A stretch of 64,000 bases of DNA from an uncultured Ectothiorhodospiraceae bacterium. GTDB taxonomy: Bacteria; Pseudomonadota; Gammaproteobacteria; UBA6429; Thiohalophilaceae. The notes beneath the pieces are model-generated. The model was not told where the DNA came from. It made no database searches and saw only the letters and a list, made by a program, of their open reading frames with translations. Position 1 is the stretch's first letter, and every line of letters starts with the position of its first letter. Of the stretch, positions 17,798-25,850 are shown piece after piece. Location of the stretch: the NCBI GenBank assembly GCA_947259575.1, contig CAMYMU010000032.1, positions 62,001-126,000 of the forward strand, given 5' to 3'. The position numbers and the translations under genes were made by a program.

Positions 17798-18196
17798 GTG
17801 GTTCACTTGGTAGAGCAACAACACGACAGACGCAGTTTTCCCCGCGTCCCGATCCAGGCGCGTATGCGCGTAAGTCACTCCCGATTAGGTACCCTAGAAG
17901 GTTATTCCATTAACGTCTCTGACACCGGTATTTATCTGCGTCTCCACGATGTTCCTAAAGTCCCCAGAGGCGCCCACATTGGTCTGCAAATGCTGGATTC
18001 CGCCAATCCGGGAATTATTTTCAATACACGTGTGATCCACTCTACTAGCAGCGGTCTTGGCATTGCCATCGTGGATTATGAGCTCAATGGGATGCGCTAT
18101 ACGCTTGATGAATTGCGCCGCCAGTGGACTGTGAGCAAGTCTGACATGCCAACTGAAGCCACTCGTGGCCTCCACATTGTCAAAACTAAAGTTTAA
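17798..18196 (+). CDS. PilZ domain protein (small)
   Basis: 132 residues from GTG 17798. The PilZ signature is DRRSFPRVPI (RxxxR: RSFPR) followed by NVSDTGIYL (NxSxxG variant). It closely resembles the next gene at 18371 in length and sequence (both have RVSHS/RLSHS, RLGT/TIGE, SDTG/SDSG, VPKxPxG, YELNGMRYT/YEMNGERYT), so the two are tandem duplicates. It has about 25 extra C-terminal residues. Confidence 0.92.
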   Translation: MVHLVEQQHDRRSFPRVPIQARMRVSHSRLGTLEGYSINVSDTGIYLRLHDVPKVPRGAHIGLQMLDSANPGIIFNTRVIHSTSSGLGIAIVDYELNGMRYTLDELRRQWTVSKSDMPTEATRGLHIVKTKV

Positions 18197-18370
18197 TGCT
18201 GCTGGCACTTGTTGCTACCAAGACACTATTCAATTTAGGTAATATCCCGAAAAACCAAGGAGTTAAACCTTGAATCTAGGGTGATATCTATTCATAAATA
18301 AGCTATAAATACCTTACTAAGGCTGTTTGCAAGCTGGGTAATCCTTGTTTATTTGAGTCAGGAAGGGAAG

Positions 18371-18715
18371 ATGGTAACGAATGCCAACCGAGATGTAATT
18401 GAACGTCGCATTTTCACACGTCGTTTAGTCAATGCTCAGGTCAGACTGTCCCACAGCACGATTGGTGAGATAAAGGCTCGGACAAGGGATATCTCGGATA
18501 GTGGTGTGTTTGTAGAGGCTTTCCCGGTCCCCAAACTGCCGATCGGTTCTCACGTCAAAATGAACCTGCTGGATTCTCCTATGCCTGAAATTGCTTTTAA
18601 TATGAAGGTGGCCCGGGTCGAAGCCGATGGGCTGGGATTGATGTTTATCGACTATGAGATGAATGGCGAACGTTACACCATTGATAGTTTACGCAAAGAG
18701 GTGAGGGGCAAGTAG
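18371..18715 (+). CDS. PilZ domain protein (tandem paralogue)
   Basis: 114 residues from ATG 18371, preceded by AGGA; the frame is open from a TTG at 18353, which has a poorer ribosome site. PilZ residues: ERRIFTRR (RxxxR) and DISDSGVF (DxSxxG). It is the paralogue of the protein at 17798, so the pair arose by duplication. The next gene starts 14 bases later and codes for an NMT1/THI5-like protein, probably in the same transcript. Confidence 0.92.
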   Translation: MVTNANRDVIERRIFTRRLVNAQVRLSHSTIGEIKARTRDISDSGVFVEAFPVPKLPIGSHVKMNLLDSPMPEIAFNMKVARVEADGLGLMFIDYEMNGERYTIDSLRKEVRGK

Positions 18716-18729
18716 CAGCCCGGTCTCCC

Positions 18730-19626
18730 ATGACACCAATCCATATCCGCGTGCTGCGGCATTCGGCCTTTTACAGCCCCTTATTGTTGACCATAGCCGG
18801 TGGTTTCCTTCGCGAACAAGGCCTGGAAGCGCTCTATGATGTCGCCACACCGGATAATGGCGTCGAAGCTGGGATCGGTTCAGGCCAAATCCAGGTAGCC
18901 CAATCAGCTGTGGCGGTTAGTTTCATGTCACCAGCCAACTCTATCAGGCACTTTGCCCAGATTAATCAACGCGACGGATTCTTCCTGACTGCACGCCACT
19001 ATGCTGGTAAAACAAGCATGGCTGATTTCGATTGGCATAGCCTAATAGGCAAACGAGTTCTGGTGGATCACTTTTTCCAGCCGCTCGCCATGTTTAAGTT
19101 TGCCCTGAACAAGCTCGGTATTGATATTAATCAGATAGAGGTGGTGGACGCAGGTGATGTGAATAGCATCGATGGGCATTTTCGAAAGGGCGAGGGTGAC
19201 TTTGTCCACCAGCAAGGGCCATATGCGCAACAGCTAGAGGCTGATGGCCTTGGCCAGGTTGTGGCTCAGGTGGGTGACGTTGTGGGTCCGGTCGCGTTTA
19301 GCAGCCTTTGTGCTTCCTCTGATTGGTTAGCTACGGATATGGCGAAGGCTTTTATGTCCGCATACCGCAAGGGTCGGGAGGCGAGTCGGGATTTGCCAGC
19401 GGAAGACATTGCCTTACTTGAAAAGGATTATTTCCCTGAGATAGATATGCCCGTCCTTGTGCAGACAATCAGAGCCTATCAGGGACTTGGATGCTGGGAG
19501 GGGGAGCCGGATATTTCACCAGAGGTGTTTGAAAATACCCTGAATGTGTTTGAGTTCAGTGGTGATATAAATCAGCGTTTTGCCTGGCAAGATATCGTCA
19601 GCAGTCCGCCGGATTTGCGGGACTGA
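18730..19626 (+). CDS. NMT1/THI5-like ligand-binding protein without signal peptide
   Basis: 298 residues. The pattern fits the periplasmic-binding fold of the NMT1/THI5 family: FYSPLLLTIAGGFLREQGL at the start, then VEAGIGSGQIQVAQSAVAV, and a DFVHQQGPYAQQLEADGLG segment. Family members bind thiamine precursors, sulfonates or similar ligands as part of ABC importers, or act as HMP-P synthases in fungi. Here there is no signal peptide and no permease or ATPase gene nearby, so a role in the cytoplasm is more likely. A histidine-rich catalytic motif like that of THI5 was not seen. Confidence 0.8.
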   Translation: MTPIHIRVLRHSAFYSPLLLTIAGGFLREQGLEALYDVATPDNGVEAGIGSGQIQVAQSAVAVSFMSPANSIRHFAQINQRDGFFLTARHYAGKTSMADFDWHSLIGKRVLVDHFFQPLAMFKFALNKLGIDINQIEVVDAGDVNSIDGHFRKGEGDFVHQQGPYAQQLEADGLGQVVAQVGDVVGPVAFSSLCASSDWLATDMAKAFMSAYRKGREASRDLPAEDIALLEKDYFPEIDMPVLVQTIRAYQGLGCWEGEPDISPEVFENTLNVFEFSGDINQRFAWQDIVSSPPDLRD

Positions 19627-19724
19627 TTTATCCTTCGCCCAGTAACATAACTAGTGACGCACGTCGGTGACGTACATGGGAATAGCGATTAAGATAGGGC
19701 AAGTCTGAACAAAAGGCGTACGCT

Positions 19725-20204
19725 ATGATCGATGCCGAGCTAGATAAAGAGACCGCCGCCGGGAGTATTATTTTGAGCCCGAATTTATCTGCGCGTTGGC
19801 AAACCACCAAATATTTTTTGTACATCGTTAGTGCCTTCGCCTTAACTATTGCGATTTGTTTTGCCGCTATTGGGCTCTGGATGATTCTGCCCTTTACTGG
19901 TCTTGAAATACTGGCCTTATTGATTGTGATGTATCGAGTATCCAGAAAGTGCTACCGAAAAGAGGTGATACGCCTGAATAAAGAGACTATCACCGTGGAA
20001 TCTGGGCATGACAAACCGAAAAATCGCTGGTACTCGGAATTATTCTGGACGCGCCTGATTGTGCAACCAGCCGGGCACCCCTGGCACAGTGATAAATTGT
20101 TTTTACGGGGCCGGCATGATCAAATTGAGATTGGCGCATTTTTAAATGATCAGGAAAAGCGAGCATTGGTCAAACAATTAAGCATGTATGTAAACGTTGC
20201 TTAA
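19725..20204 (+). CDS. DUF2244 domain membrane protein
   Basis: 159 residues with two adjacent membrane helices (about 28-48 and 51-68) and a soluble part with the typical RWYSELFWTRLIV and QIEIGAFLNDQEKRAL pieces, as in DUF2244 proteins. In many proteobacteria this gene lies near cytochrome oxidase genes; here it does not. Function unknown. Confidence 0.88.
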   Translation: MIDAELDKETAAGSIILSPNLSARWQTTKYFLYIVSAFALTIAICFAAIGLWMILPFTGLEILALLIVMYRVSRKCYRKEVIRLNKETITVESGHDKPKNRWYSELFWTRLIVQPAGHPWHSDKLFLRGRHDQIEIGAFLNDQEKRALVKQLSMYVNVA

Positions 20205-20252
20205 AACAGCGTTTGAATAAATAACGAATAAAAATACGGGACAAACTAACTT

Positions 20253-20714
20253 TTGGCACTCGCTGATTTTTTCTCAGGGCTATCGACGACCGCGTCAGTA
20301 GCTTCGACCTTTCAGTCGTTACTAAAAAACACGCGTGGCACGCAGCGCGCGTTATTACTTGAGCTACAGACAAATATTAATCTACTGAACCTTTTTATTG
20401 ATGATACCGCCAGAACCACAACGATAATAAAAAAACTGAATGTTACCGAATATGAAAAAGCGGTGAAGAGCGATTTCAACTTCAAAGACCTGAAGAAGAC
20501 TCGCGTCAGTGGGCGCCTGGTGTTGGATGTAAAATCTCTACAGGCTTATGCAGGCTGGCAAACTGAGCAGCTGTTTGAAAATATCTATTTAAAGATTCAT
20601 CAGCTAAAAAGCATTATAGATATCGACCCGGAAAATACGAATTTCCGCTTAAGTGTGCGACTGAAAAATTTACACAAAATAATGATTCTTTTACTCAAAC
20701 ATATAAAGTCCTGA
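20253..20714 (+). CDS. Hypothetical helical protein
   Basis: 153 residues from TTG 20253 (MALADFFSGL). Mostly helical, with long amphipathic segments (LLLELQTNINLLNLFIDD; LFENIYLKIHQLKSIIDI). No signal peptide or membrane helix. The start is uncertain because there is no clear ribosome site. No family recognised. Confidence 0.65.
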   Translation: MALADFFSGLSTTASVASTFQSLLKNTRGTQRALLLELQTNINLLNLFIDDTARTTTIIKKLNVTEYEKAVKSDFNFKDLKKTRVSGRLVLDVKSLQAYAGWQTEQLFENIYLKIHQLKSIIDIDPENTNFRLSVRLKNLHKIMILLLKHIKS

Positions 20715-20763
20715 ATTATTGCCGGTTCATAGAAAAAAGTCATTTATGCTGCGTTAATAGGCA

Positions 20764-20967
20764 ATGGGCTCATTTCAATTACGAGATTTGCTGCCGCCTT
20801 TAATTACCAATAGTTTGGCGATGTTGCCGGAGGGGATTCACTCTTTAGTCGACTGGTGTTTTGTTGTAGCTATTTTGATTTTTGCTGTAGGTGCAGGTGT
20901 TTTTCTTTTCCTGGAGTGAAACGCGTATTTATTGAAGCCGAATCACTTGTTCAGCACCAGAAAATAT
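20764..20967 (+). pseudogene. Decayed cation diffusion facilitator (CDF) gene
   Basis: An open stretch of 51 codons from ATG 20764 contains two CDF hallmarks directly joined: NSLAMLPEGIHSLVDW (first-segment motif, normally followed by about 40 residues) and FVVAILIFAVGAGVFLFLE (third membrane segment), ending at TGA 20917. In another frame, GVKRVFIEAESLVQHQ (about 20917-20965) matches the C-terminal tail of CDF proteins. So the gene has suffered at least two deletions and a frame change. Intact homologues are about 300 residues; here about 65 remain. The alternative, a real 51-residue membrane protein, is less likely given the order of the CDF pieces. Confidence 0.7.
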
Positions 20968-21011
20968 CCAGCCAGGATACTGCCTGGTTATTGAAAATTA
21001 CTAAGCGCAAT

Positions 21012-21041
21012 AAAAAACCCGATCATGCGATCGGGTTTTTA
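21012..21041. terminator. Bidirectional terminator
   Basis: A perfect 12-base stem (AAAAACCCGATC / GATCGGGTTTTT) around ATGC, with a run of A on the left and T on the right, placed between the CDF remnant and the convergent Rrf2 gene. It could serve both directions. Confidence 0.88.
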
Positions 21042-21062
21042 CTTCAACAGTCATACTGTGTT

Positions 21063-21488
21063 TTATGCAGCAGCAATTTTCTCATTATTGAGGTTCATGC
21101 GCTCCACAGTCTCCTCGTGAATCGCGGCTAAGGTAATGCCATCAAGGTGAGTAGATACCTTGGACTCTAGTACCCCCCAGGCATACATGGTTGCTGACTG
21201 AGGTTGGCCTTTGAAATCGGCGGCTGTTTTGCGGTTGATATCTATCGCTGAAACAATTTCTGCAATCGAGATGACTTCGCTTGGCTTACCAAGAACATAA
21301 CCACCACCAGGACCACGAACACCTTTAACAAGATTGTTTTTGCGTAACAGCGCAAATATTTGCTCAAGATAAGAGAGCGAAATATCAAGTTTCTTAGCTA
21401 AAGAGGTTAACGAAACTGGGTTGGGCATTTGGAATGCCAGATTTAGCATAGCTTTAATTGCGTAATGTGCACGAGAAGAAATAGTCAT
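21063..21488 (-). CDS. Rrf2 family regulator lacking cysteines
   Basis: 141 residues with the Rrf2/IscR winged helix at the N-terminus (SSRAHYAIKAMLNLAFQ, SLTSLAKKLDISLSYLEQIF, VRGPGGGYVLGKP). The protein has no cysteine at all; IscR binds its [2Fe-2S] cluster with three cysteines (C92, C98, C104 in E. coli), and the equivalent stretch here reads RKTAADFKGQPQSATMYAW. It therefore cannot bind an Fe-S cluster in the known way. Ligand or signal unknown. No isc genes follow. Confidence 0.93.
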   Translation of the reverse strand: MTISSRAHYAIKAMLNLAFQMPNPVSLTSLAKKLDISLSYLEQIFALLRKNNLVKGVRGPGGGYVLGKPSEVISIAEIVSAIDINRKTAADFKGQPQSATMYAWGVLESKVSTHLDGITLAAIHEETVERMNLNNEKIAAA

Positions 21489-21828
21489 AGCCTTACTTTC
21501 CTGTAATTTAATAGTCGTTCAACTTACCGTCCCATAGAAATAGCCTTTCCTTCGCTACAGTCCTTGTTAGTCCCGGTGCAGACCAAACGCATTCTATGGA
21601 TACCCTGACTACAAAAGTAGGAATTAACCTTGGTTTTCACAATGCTTTTTTTGTTAATTATTGTTAATTATAGTCTGGTTATTATTTGGCCGTAGGCGGG
21701 CATTGTGTGTCAATTCGATAGGTGTGACAGCACAGTGTCTGGTAACGTTCAATAAATAGTTTAAATTCAGTTAATTATGGCACAATTGCGCTTACTACTG
21801 ATGAGTAAAAAAACAGGTGTTATCAGAA
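21489..21828. other. 340-base divergent intergenic region
   Basis: This separates the Rrf2 gene (minus) from the HEAT-repeat lipoprotein gene (plus). I see no gene in it. It contains AT-rich direct repeats (ttgttaattattgttaatta near 21650) and a short dyad described separately. It probably holds promoters for both neighbours. Confidence 0.6.
21609..21620. promoter_or_regulatory. Candidate Rrf2 operator
   Basis: A CTAC-AAAA-GTAG dyad within ccctgactacaaaagtagga. It partly matches the GACT-N5-AGT core of IscR type 1 sites. It lies about 120 bases upstream of the Rrf2 start codon, so autoregulation is plausible. The match is imperfect. Confidence 0.35.
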
Positions 21829-22878
21829 ATGTACAGACCGAGCCGCTATGCCTTACTGTTGCTGTTAGGTATTTTTATCACAGGCTGTGTGGCGGTTACG
21901 CCTTCCCCTAAAAAAACCATCGTATTATCAGAGCCGACACCGGTGACCATCTCAGATGAGGTACTGGCAAACGAGATCAGCCAGCTAAAAACAACCCGCC
22001 GAGTAAAAGATAAGATCCGCCGCTTACACCATGAAGACCCTGTTGAAAGGGCCTGGGCTGCATATCAGCTCGCCAAGTTAGGGCGAGGTGCGGCACCTGC
22101 CGTGCCCTATTTGATCAAGATGCTGGCAGACAACACGCCGGTTCTATTATCGCGTTACCTGGGTGCTGGCTTTCATTCCAGTTCGGATACAACACCCGCT
22201 CAGGAGGCCTCGCGTACCCTGGCAAAAATAGGTGAGCCTGCAATGCCCAGTCTCGTTGAGGCCTTGTCTTCAGCGAATGAAGATGTGCGGCGGCTTGCAG
22301 TCAAATCATTGGGTCAGGTTGGCGATATCAAATCGATTGAGGTTTTAATCAAAGCCCTTACCGATCCGAGTCGTCGTGTACAAGCAGCTGCGGCAATCGC
22401 CTTAGGAAATTATCGTCACCCAATTGCCTCACAAAAATTAACGGAAGTTTTCCCAACTGTTGAACCTAAAGTTCGTGTACATCTTATTTATGCTTTATCT
22501 CAGATAAATGACATTATTGCCGTTCCCTTTTTGATGGATCAGTTTGCGCAACAAGAGCCTGATGTGAAAGCGGCGATTGCACTGGCTTTAGGTAAGTTAC
22601 GTGATGCCCGAGCACTGCCTACATTGTTAACTGCGGCACAGGATGATGATGAGATCGTTCGTGCTAATGGTCTATACGCACTTAGTTCATTTTATACACC
22701 AGCGGTAATCGATACATTGATAAATAGTCTGGATGATCCGGTACAGCGAGTTAGGGAGGCTGCAGCTGAGGCACTTGGTCAATTAACCGGGCTAAAGTTA
22801 GGCCCAGTCAAACAAGACTGGTTATCCTGGTGGGAAACCCAAAAACAAGCCATGCAAAAAGACGGTAAATCTAACTAG
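21829..22878 (+). CDS. HEAT-repeat (PBS lyase-like) lipoprotein
   Basis: 349 residues from ATG 21829; a GTG at 21817 is also in frame. A lipoprotein signal ends in FITGC. From about residue 75 there are repeated HEAT/PBS-lyase units of roughly 30 residues (ERAWAAYQLAKLGRGAAPAVP, VRRLAVKSLGQVGDIKSIEVL, VQAAAAIALGNYRHPIA, VKAAIALALGKLRDARALP, VREAAAEALGQLTG). It should form an alpha solenoid anchored to the outer membrane and serve protein binding. Partner unknown. Confidence 0.9.
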   Translation: MYRPSRYALLLLLGIFITGCVAVTPSPKKTIVLSEPTPVTISDEVLANEISQLKTTRRVKDKIRRLHHEDPVERAWAAYQLAKLGRGAAPAVPYLIKMLADNTPVLLSRYLGAGFHSSSDTTPAQEASRTLAKIGEPAMPSLVEALSSANEDVRRLAVKSLGQVGDIKSIEVLIKALTDPSRRVQAAAAIALGNYRHPIASQKLTEVFPTVEPKVRVHLIYALSQINDIIAVPFLMDQFAQQEPDVKAAIALALGKLRDARALPTLLTAAQDDDEIVRANGLYALSSFYTPAVIDTLINSLDDPVQRVREAAAEALGQLTGLKLGPVKQDWLSWWETQKQAMQKDGKSN

Positions 22879-22993
22879 TTAGCATAAGTTTACAATTTGC
22901 ATTTTAAAATGAGACCGGGTTTATATTCTTAAGCAAAGTGTTCTGATGTAATTATGTCGTCAAACCACCCCCATTGGCGCAGGAGCACGAATT

Positions 22994-23272
22994 TTGTTTA
23001 TGCAGGAACGTCGCGAGTACACGCGCGTTATTTTCAGACGTGATGTCTATTTAACGCTTCCTAATGGTGAATCACGGCACTCTGTATCCGAAGATTTTTC
23101 TATGTACGGTATGGCGTTAGTCACAGAGTCACCCCTGGATAAAGATCAAACTCTATATCTCGAATTTAAAATTCTAAGTAAAGACGATTGGCGCGATATC
23201 AATTTACGCGGCAAGGTTGTCTATTCGAGTGGGGACGGTGAGCAATATAAAAGCGGTATCTGTTTTTATTAA
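22994..23272 (+). CDS. PilZ domain protein (small)
   Basis: 92 residues. AGGAG lies eight bases before the TTG at 22994 (14 before the ATG at 23000), so TTG is preferred. The PilZ RxxxR site is ERREYTRVIFRR and the second motif is DFSMYGMAL (DxSxxG). It should bind cyclic di-GMP. It ends two bases before the convergent small lipoprotein gene. Confidence 0.9.
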   Translation: MFMQERREYTRVIFRRDVYLTLPNGESRHSVSEDFSMYGMALVTESPLDKDQTLYLEFKILSKDDWRDINLRGKVVYSSGDGEQYKSGICFY

Positions 23273-23274
23273 GA

Positions 23275-23565
23275 TTATTTTTCTTTTATAGATTGTTCAT
23301 CTGCTTTTAATAGCGTTAATGCGCGTTGAGCTTTATCAATGCAACTAGGATATTTACCATGCTGTTGCTGAATTTTCGCTGCCTTGATTAAATTCCCCAA
23401 TTTTTTACGCATATCCTTTTCGAGTTCATCATTACTGGCTTTAAAATGCTTGCTCGCTAGTTTGATGTCGTTATCGCATTGAACATCTAGAGGGACAGGC
23501 CGATGTTTGGCGCAGGAGAACATCACGAGGGATAAGAAAAAAAATAGTGTTAGCTTTGCTGTCAT
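23275..23565 (-). CDS. Small hypothetical lipoprotein
   Basis: 96 residues with a signal peptide and lipobox (MFSC, C18). The mature part is helical and charged (NDELEKDMRKKLGNLIKAAKIQQQ), with two other cysteines at about residues 30 and 75, which could pair. No family recognised. Confidence 0.75.
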   Translation of the reverse strand: MTAKLTLFFFLSLVMFSCAKHRPVPLDVQCDNDIKLASKHFKASNDELEKDMRKKLGNLIKAAKIQQQHGKYPSCIDKAQRALTLLKADEQSIKEK

Positions 23566-23639
23566 AAGAATTTTTGCTGATACTTGTGGTTGTTGATATA
23601 TACTAGCAGAGTCAATTCAAATATTAAGGGTTTCGTTGT

Positions 23640-24002
23640 ATGCGTGCATTACTCATTGTTGCTCATGGTAGCCGTCGCGCTACGTCCAATGACGAAGTGC
23701 GGGCACTGACGGAACAGCTTCGACCTCAGGCCGAGGCTGAATTTGCACATGTTGCCTGTGCATTTCTGGAGCTGGCCGATCCCCTGATTCCTGATGGCCT
23801 TAAGCAGTGTCTGCAGGCAGGCGCTGAAGAGGTTGTCTTGCTGCCTTATTTCCTGTCTGCAGGCCGACATGTAGCGGAAGATATCCCCAATATCGTGGCG
23901 GAATTCACCACTGCCCATCCTGAGCTGAAGGTCCAGATTGCTCCATACCTGGGTACAGCGCCTCAATTGCCTAGCACTTTATTACAGTTGGCGATTAATT
24001 AG
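23640..24002 (+). CDS. cbiX: CbiX/SirB-type sirohydrochlorin chelatase
   Basis: 120 residues, the length of single-domain CbiX. Conserved histidines H9 (LLIVAHGSRR) and H77 (SAGRHVAEDIP) are the metal-site residues of the family. CbiX inserts cobalt (B12) or iron (siroheme) into sirohydrochlorin. No other tetrapyrrole gene is next to it, so the metal cannot be inferred. Confidence 0.92.
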   Translation: MRALLIVAHGSRRATSNDEVRALTEQLRPQAEAEFAHVACAFLELADPLIPDGLKQCLQAGAEEVVLLPYFLSAGRHVAEDIPNIVAEFTTAHPELKVQIAPYLGTAPQLPSTLLQLAIN

Positions 24003-24116
24003 CCAACCCATCCAGGGCTGATCACCTGCCAGAAAATTTTTTTCGGCTGCGGGTTATTTCGCGCAGATCATTTGAATGATCAGTCACTTAGCTAAGAAAT
24101 ATAAGCCAAGATCTAA

Positions 24117-24318
24117 TTGTAAGTCATTGATTTTTAGTGATAATTTTTGTTTCAGATCAGGGACAGGCCCTTGCCAGTGCCCGCTGTCGAGGCTATGGTT
24201 ACCTCACTAGCTGCTGTTAGCAGTGGCTGGGCGGAAGCAATTTCGCATTTTCTTTGTTGTTATATAATTAAACCTCCTCCGTGGACACTGAGTAATCCTG
24301 GGGGAGGTTTTTTTTTGG
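24117..24318 (+). ncRNA. Possible small RNA ahead of AAA gene
   Basis: The 370-base gap 24003-24372 has no gene. Within it, TTGTAA at about 24117 and GATAAT 16 bases later could be a promoter, and a strong terminator ends at 24318, giving a transcript of about 170 bases. A hairpin (CTGCT-GTT-AGCAG, near 24211) occurs inside. It matches no RNA family I know (not 6S, 4.5S or tmRNA). Alternatively, this is a terminated leader of the AAA gene. Confidence 0.3.
24270..24318 (+). terminator. Rho-independent terminator
   Basis: Stem aacctcctcc / gggggaggtt with one G-T pair, a loop of about 19 bases and nine T. It stands 55 bases before the AAA gene start. Confidence 0.85.
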
Positions 24319-24372
24319 CAAAGAATTATTTTGCCAGGGTAGAATTGCTGAGATACATAACTATAAAAATAT

Positions 24373-25842
24373 ATGACCGACTCACACGATCTCGAACTTG
24401 TCCTTAAGTCACATATTCCTATCGTTGTCATAGAGACACGAGAGGAACGGCGTGCTGTGAATCTTATTCAGTCATTGCAGTTTTCGATTGGACTTCCCAT
24501 TTATCAATGGACTGTCACGGAAGGATTGCAGCGTATTGATCTCGATTATGAACCTCAGCGGTTAAATTCAGAGCCGACCGAAGTGTTAGGTAATATAAAG
24601 GCCGGACAGAATGCTGGAATATATACCTTGCTGGATTTTCATCCCTACCTTGAAGAACCAACACATGTACGCCTGTTAAAAGATATTGCATTGGACTATC
24701 ACGTAACACGTCAGACGATAGTGTTTATCAGTCACGACATTACTGTCCCCCCAGAGCTAAAAAATTTTACGGCTCTGGTAGAATTGAAGCTTCCTGATGA
24801 AGCTACATTAAGAGATCTAGTTAATGATATTGCTGAAGAGTGGTCGAAACAGAATAGAAAAAAAGTTAAAGCGAATCCAAAATCATTTGATGCACTGGTT
24901 AAAAATCTGTCTGGTTTAACCCATTCAGAAGCCCGTCGCCTGGCTCGCATCGCAATTTATGATGATGGCGCGATTACCCCCAGTGATATACCAGAGGTGA
25001 TGAAAGCCAAGTATGCCCTGTTGAGTAAAGAAGGCATGCTGCACTTTGAGTTAGGAACTGAAAAATTTTCCAACGTAGGCGGTTTTAGAAAATTAAAGGC
25101 TTGGCTCCGCCAGCGCCAACCTGTTTTTAATGGTGAGCTGGATGGCCTCGATAAACCAAAAGGTATTCTGCTGTTGGGTGTACAAGGTTGTGGAAAAAGC
25201 CTGGCCGCCAAAGCTGTGGCGGGTGTGTTGGGCATCCCTTTATTGCGCATCGACTTTTCTGCCATGTTTAATAAATACCATGGTGAGACAGAACGAAATT
25301 TACGTGAGTCGTTAAAAGCCGCAGAAGTGATGGCGCCTTGCGTGTTATGGATCGACGAACTGGAAAAGGGTATTTCAGTTAGCGACTCAGATGGTGGCAC
25401 CTCAAAGCGAGTATTAGGCACCTTCCTGACCTGGATGGCAGAAAAGAAGTCCGCCGTTTTCCTGGTTGCGACAGCCAATGAAATAGACGCCTTACCGCCT
25501 GAGTTAGTGCGAAAAGGTCGCTTCGATGAAATCTTCTTTGTTGACTTGCCCGATGAAATGACCCGTGCATTGATCTACGAAATACATCTACGCAAACGAG
25601 ATTTTGATAGCAATAATTTTGACTTAGTACGACTTGCCGCAGCAAGTAACGGATTCTCCGGAGCAGAGATCGAACAATCTGTCGTCGCAGCCATCTATAC
25701 CGCACATGCTAATAATATAGAGTTAAGTAACAACCACATCCTGCAGGAAATAAAAATCACCAAACCGCTTTCAGTCGTTATGGAAGAAAAGATCACAGCG
25801 TTAAGGGAATGGGCGAAGGATCGGACGGTTCCTGTTGATTGA
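24373..25842 (+). CDS. Ycf46-like AAA ATPase
   Basis: 489 residues. Residues 1-215 form an N-terminal region with a degenerate ATPase look (SHIPIVVIETREERRAVNLI and TIVFISHDITVPPELKN). The AAA domain has Walker A GVQGCGKS at 269-276, Walker B VLWIDE at 324-329, a sensor N369 and arginine fingers near R380-R383. This layout matches chloroplast Ycf46 and its cyanobacterial and proteobacterial homologues, whose role is poorly known (linked to carbon dioxide use in cyanobacteria). Given the phosphoribulokinase elsewhere in the window, a tie to carbon fixation is possible but unproven. Confidence 0.9.
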   Translation: MTDSHDLELVLKSHIPIVVIETREERRAVNLIQSLQFSIGLPIYQWTVTEGLQRIDLDYEPQRLNSEPTEVLGNIKAGQNAGIYTLLDFHPYLEEPTHVRLLKDIALDYHVTRQTIVFISHDITVPPELKNFTALVELKLPDEATLRDLVNDIAEEWSKQNRKKVKANPKSFDALVKNLSGLTHSEARRLARIAIYDDGAITPSDIPEVMKAKYALLSKEGMLHFELGTEKFSNVGGFRKLKAWLRQRQPVFNGELDGLDKPKGILLLGVQGCGKSLAAKAVAGVLGIPLLRIDFSAMFNKYHGETERNLRESLKAAEVMAPCVLWIDELEKGISVSDSDGGTSKRVLGTFLTWMAEKKSAVFLVATANEIDALPPELVRKGRFDEIFFVDLPDEMTRALIYEIHLRKRDFDSNNFDLVRLAAASNGFSGAEIEQSVVAAIYTAHANNIELSNNHILQEIKITKPLSVVMEEKITALREWAKDRTVPVD

Positions 25843-25850
25843 ATGTTTTT

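Noticed and set aside
21063-21488. IscR
   Set aside because: Fold is right but all three cluster cysteines are missing and no isc genes follow, so the name is not justified.
24117-24318. 6S or SRP RNA
   Set aside because: No match to the conserved core sequences of either RNA.
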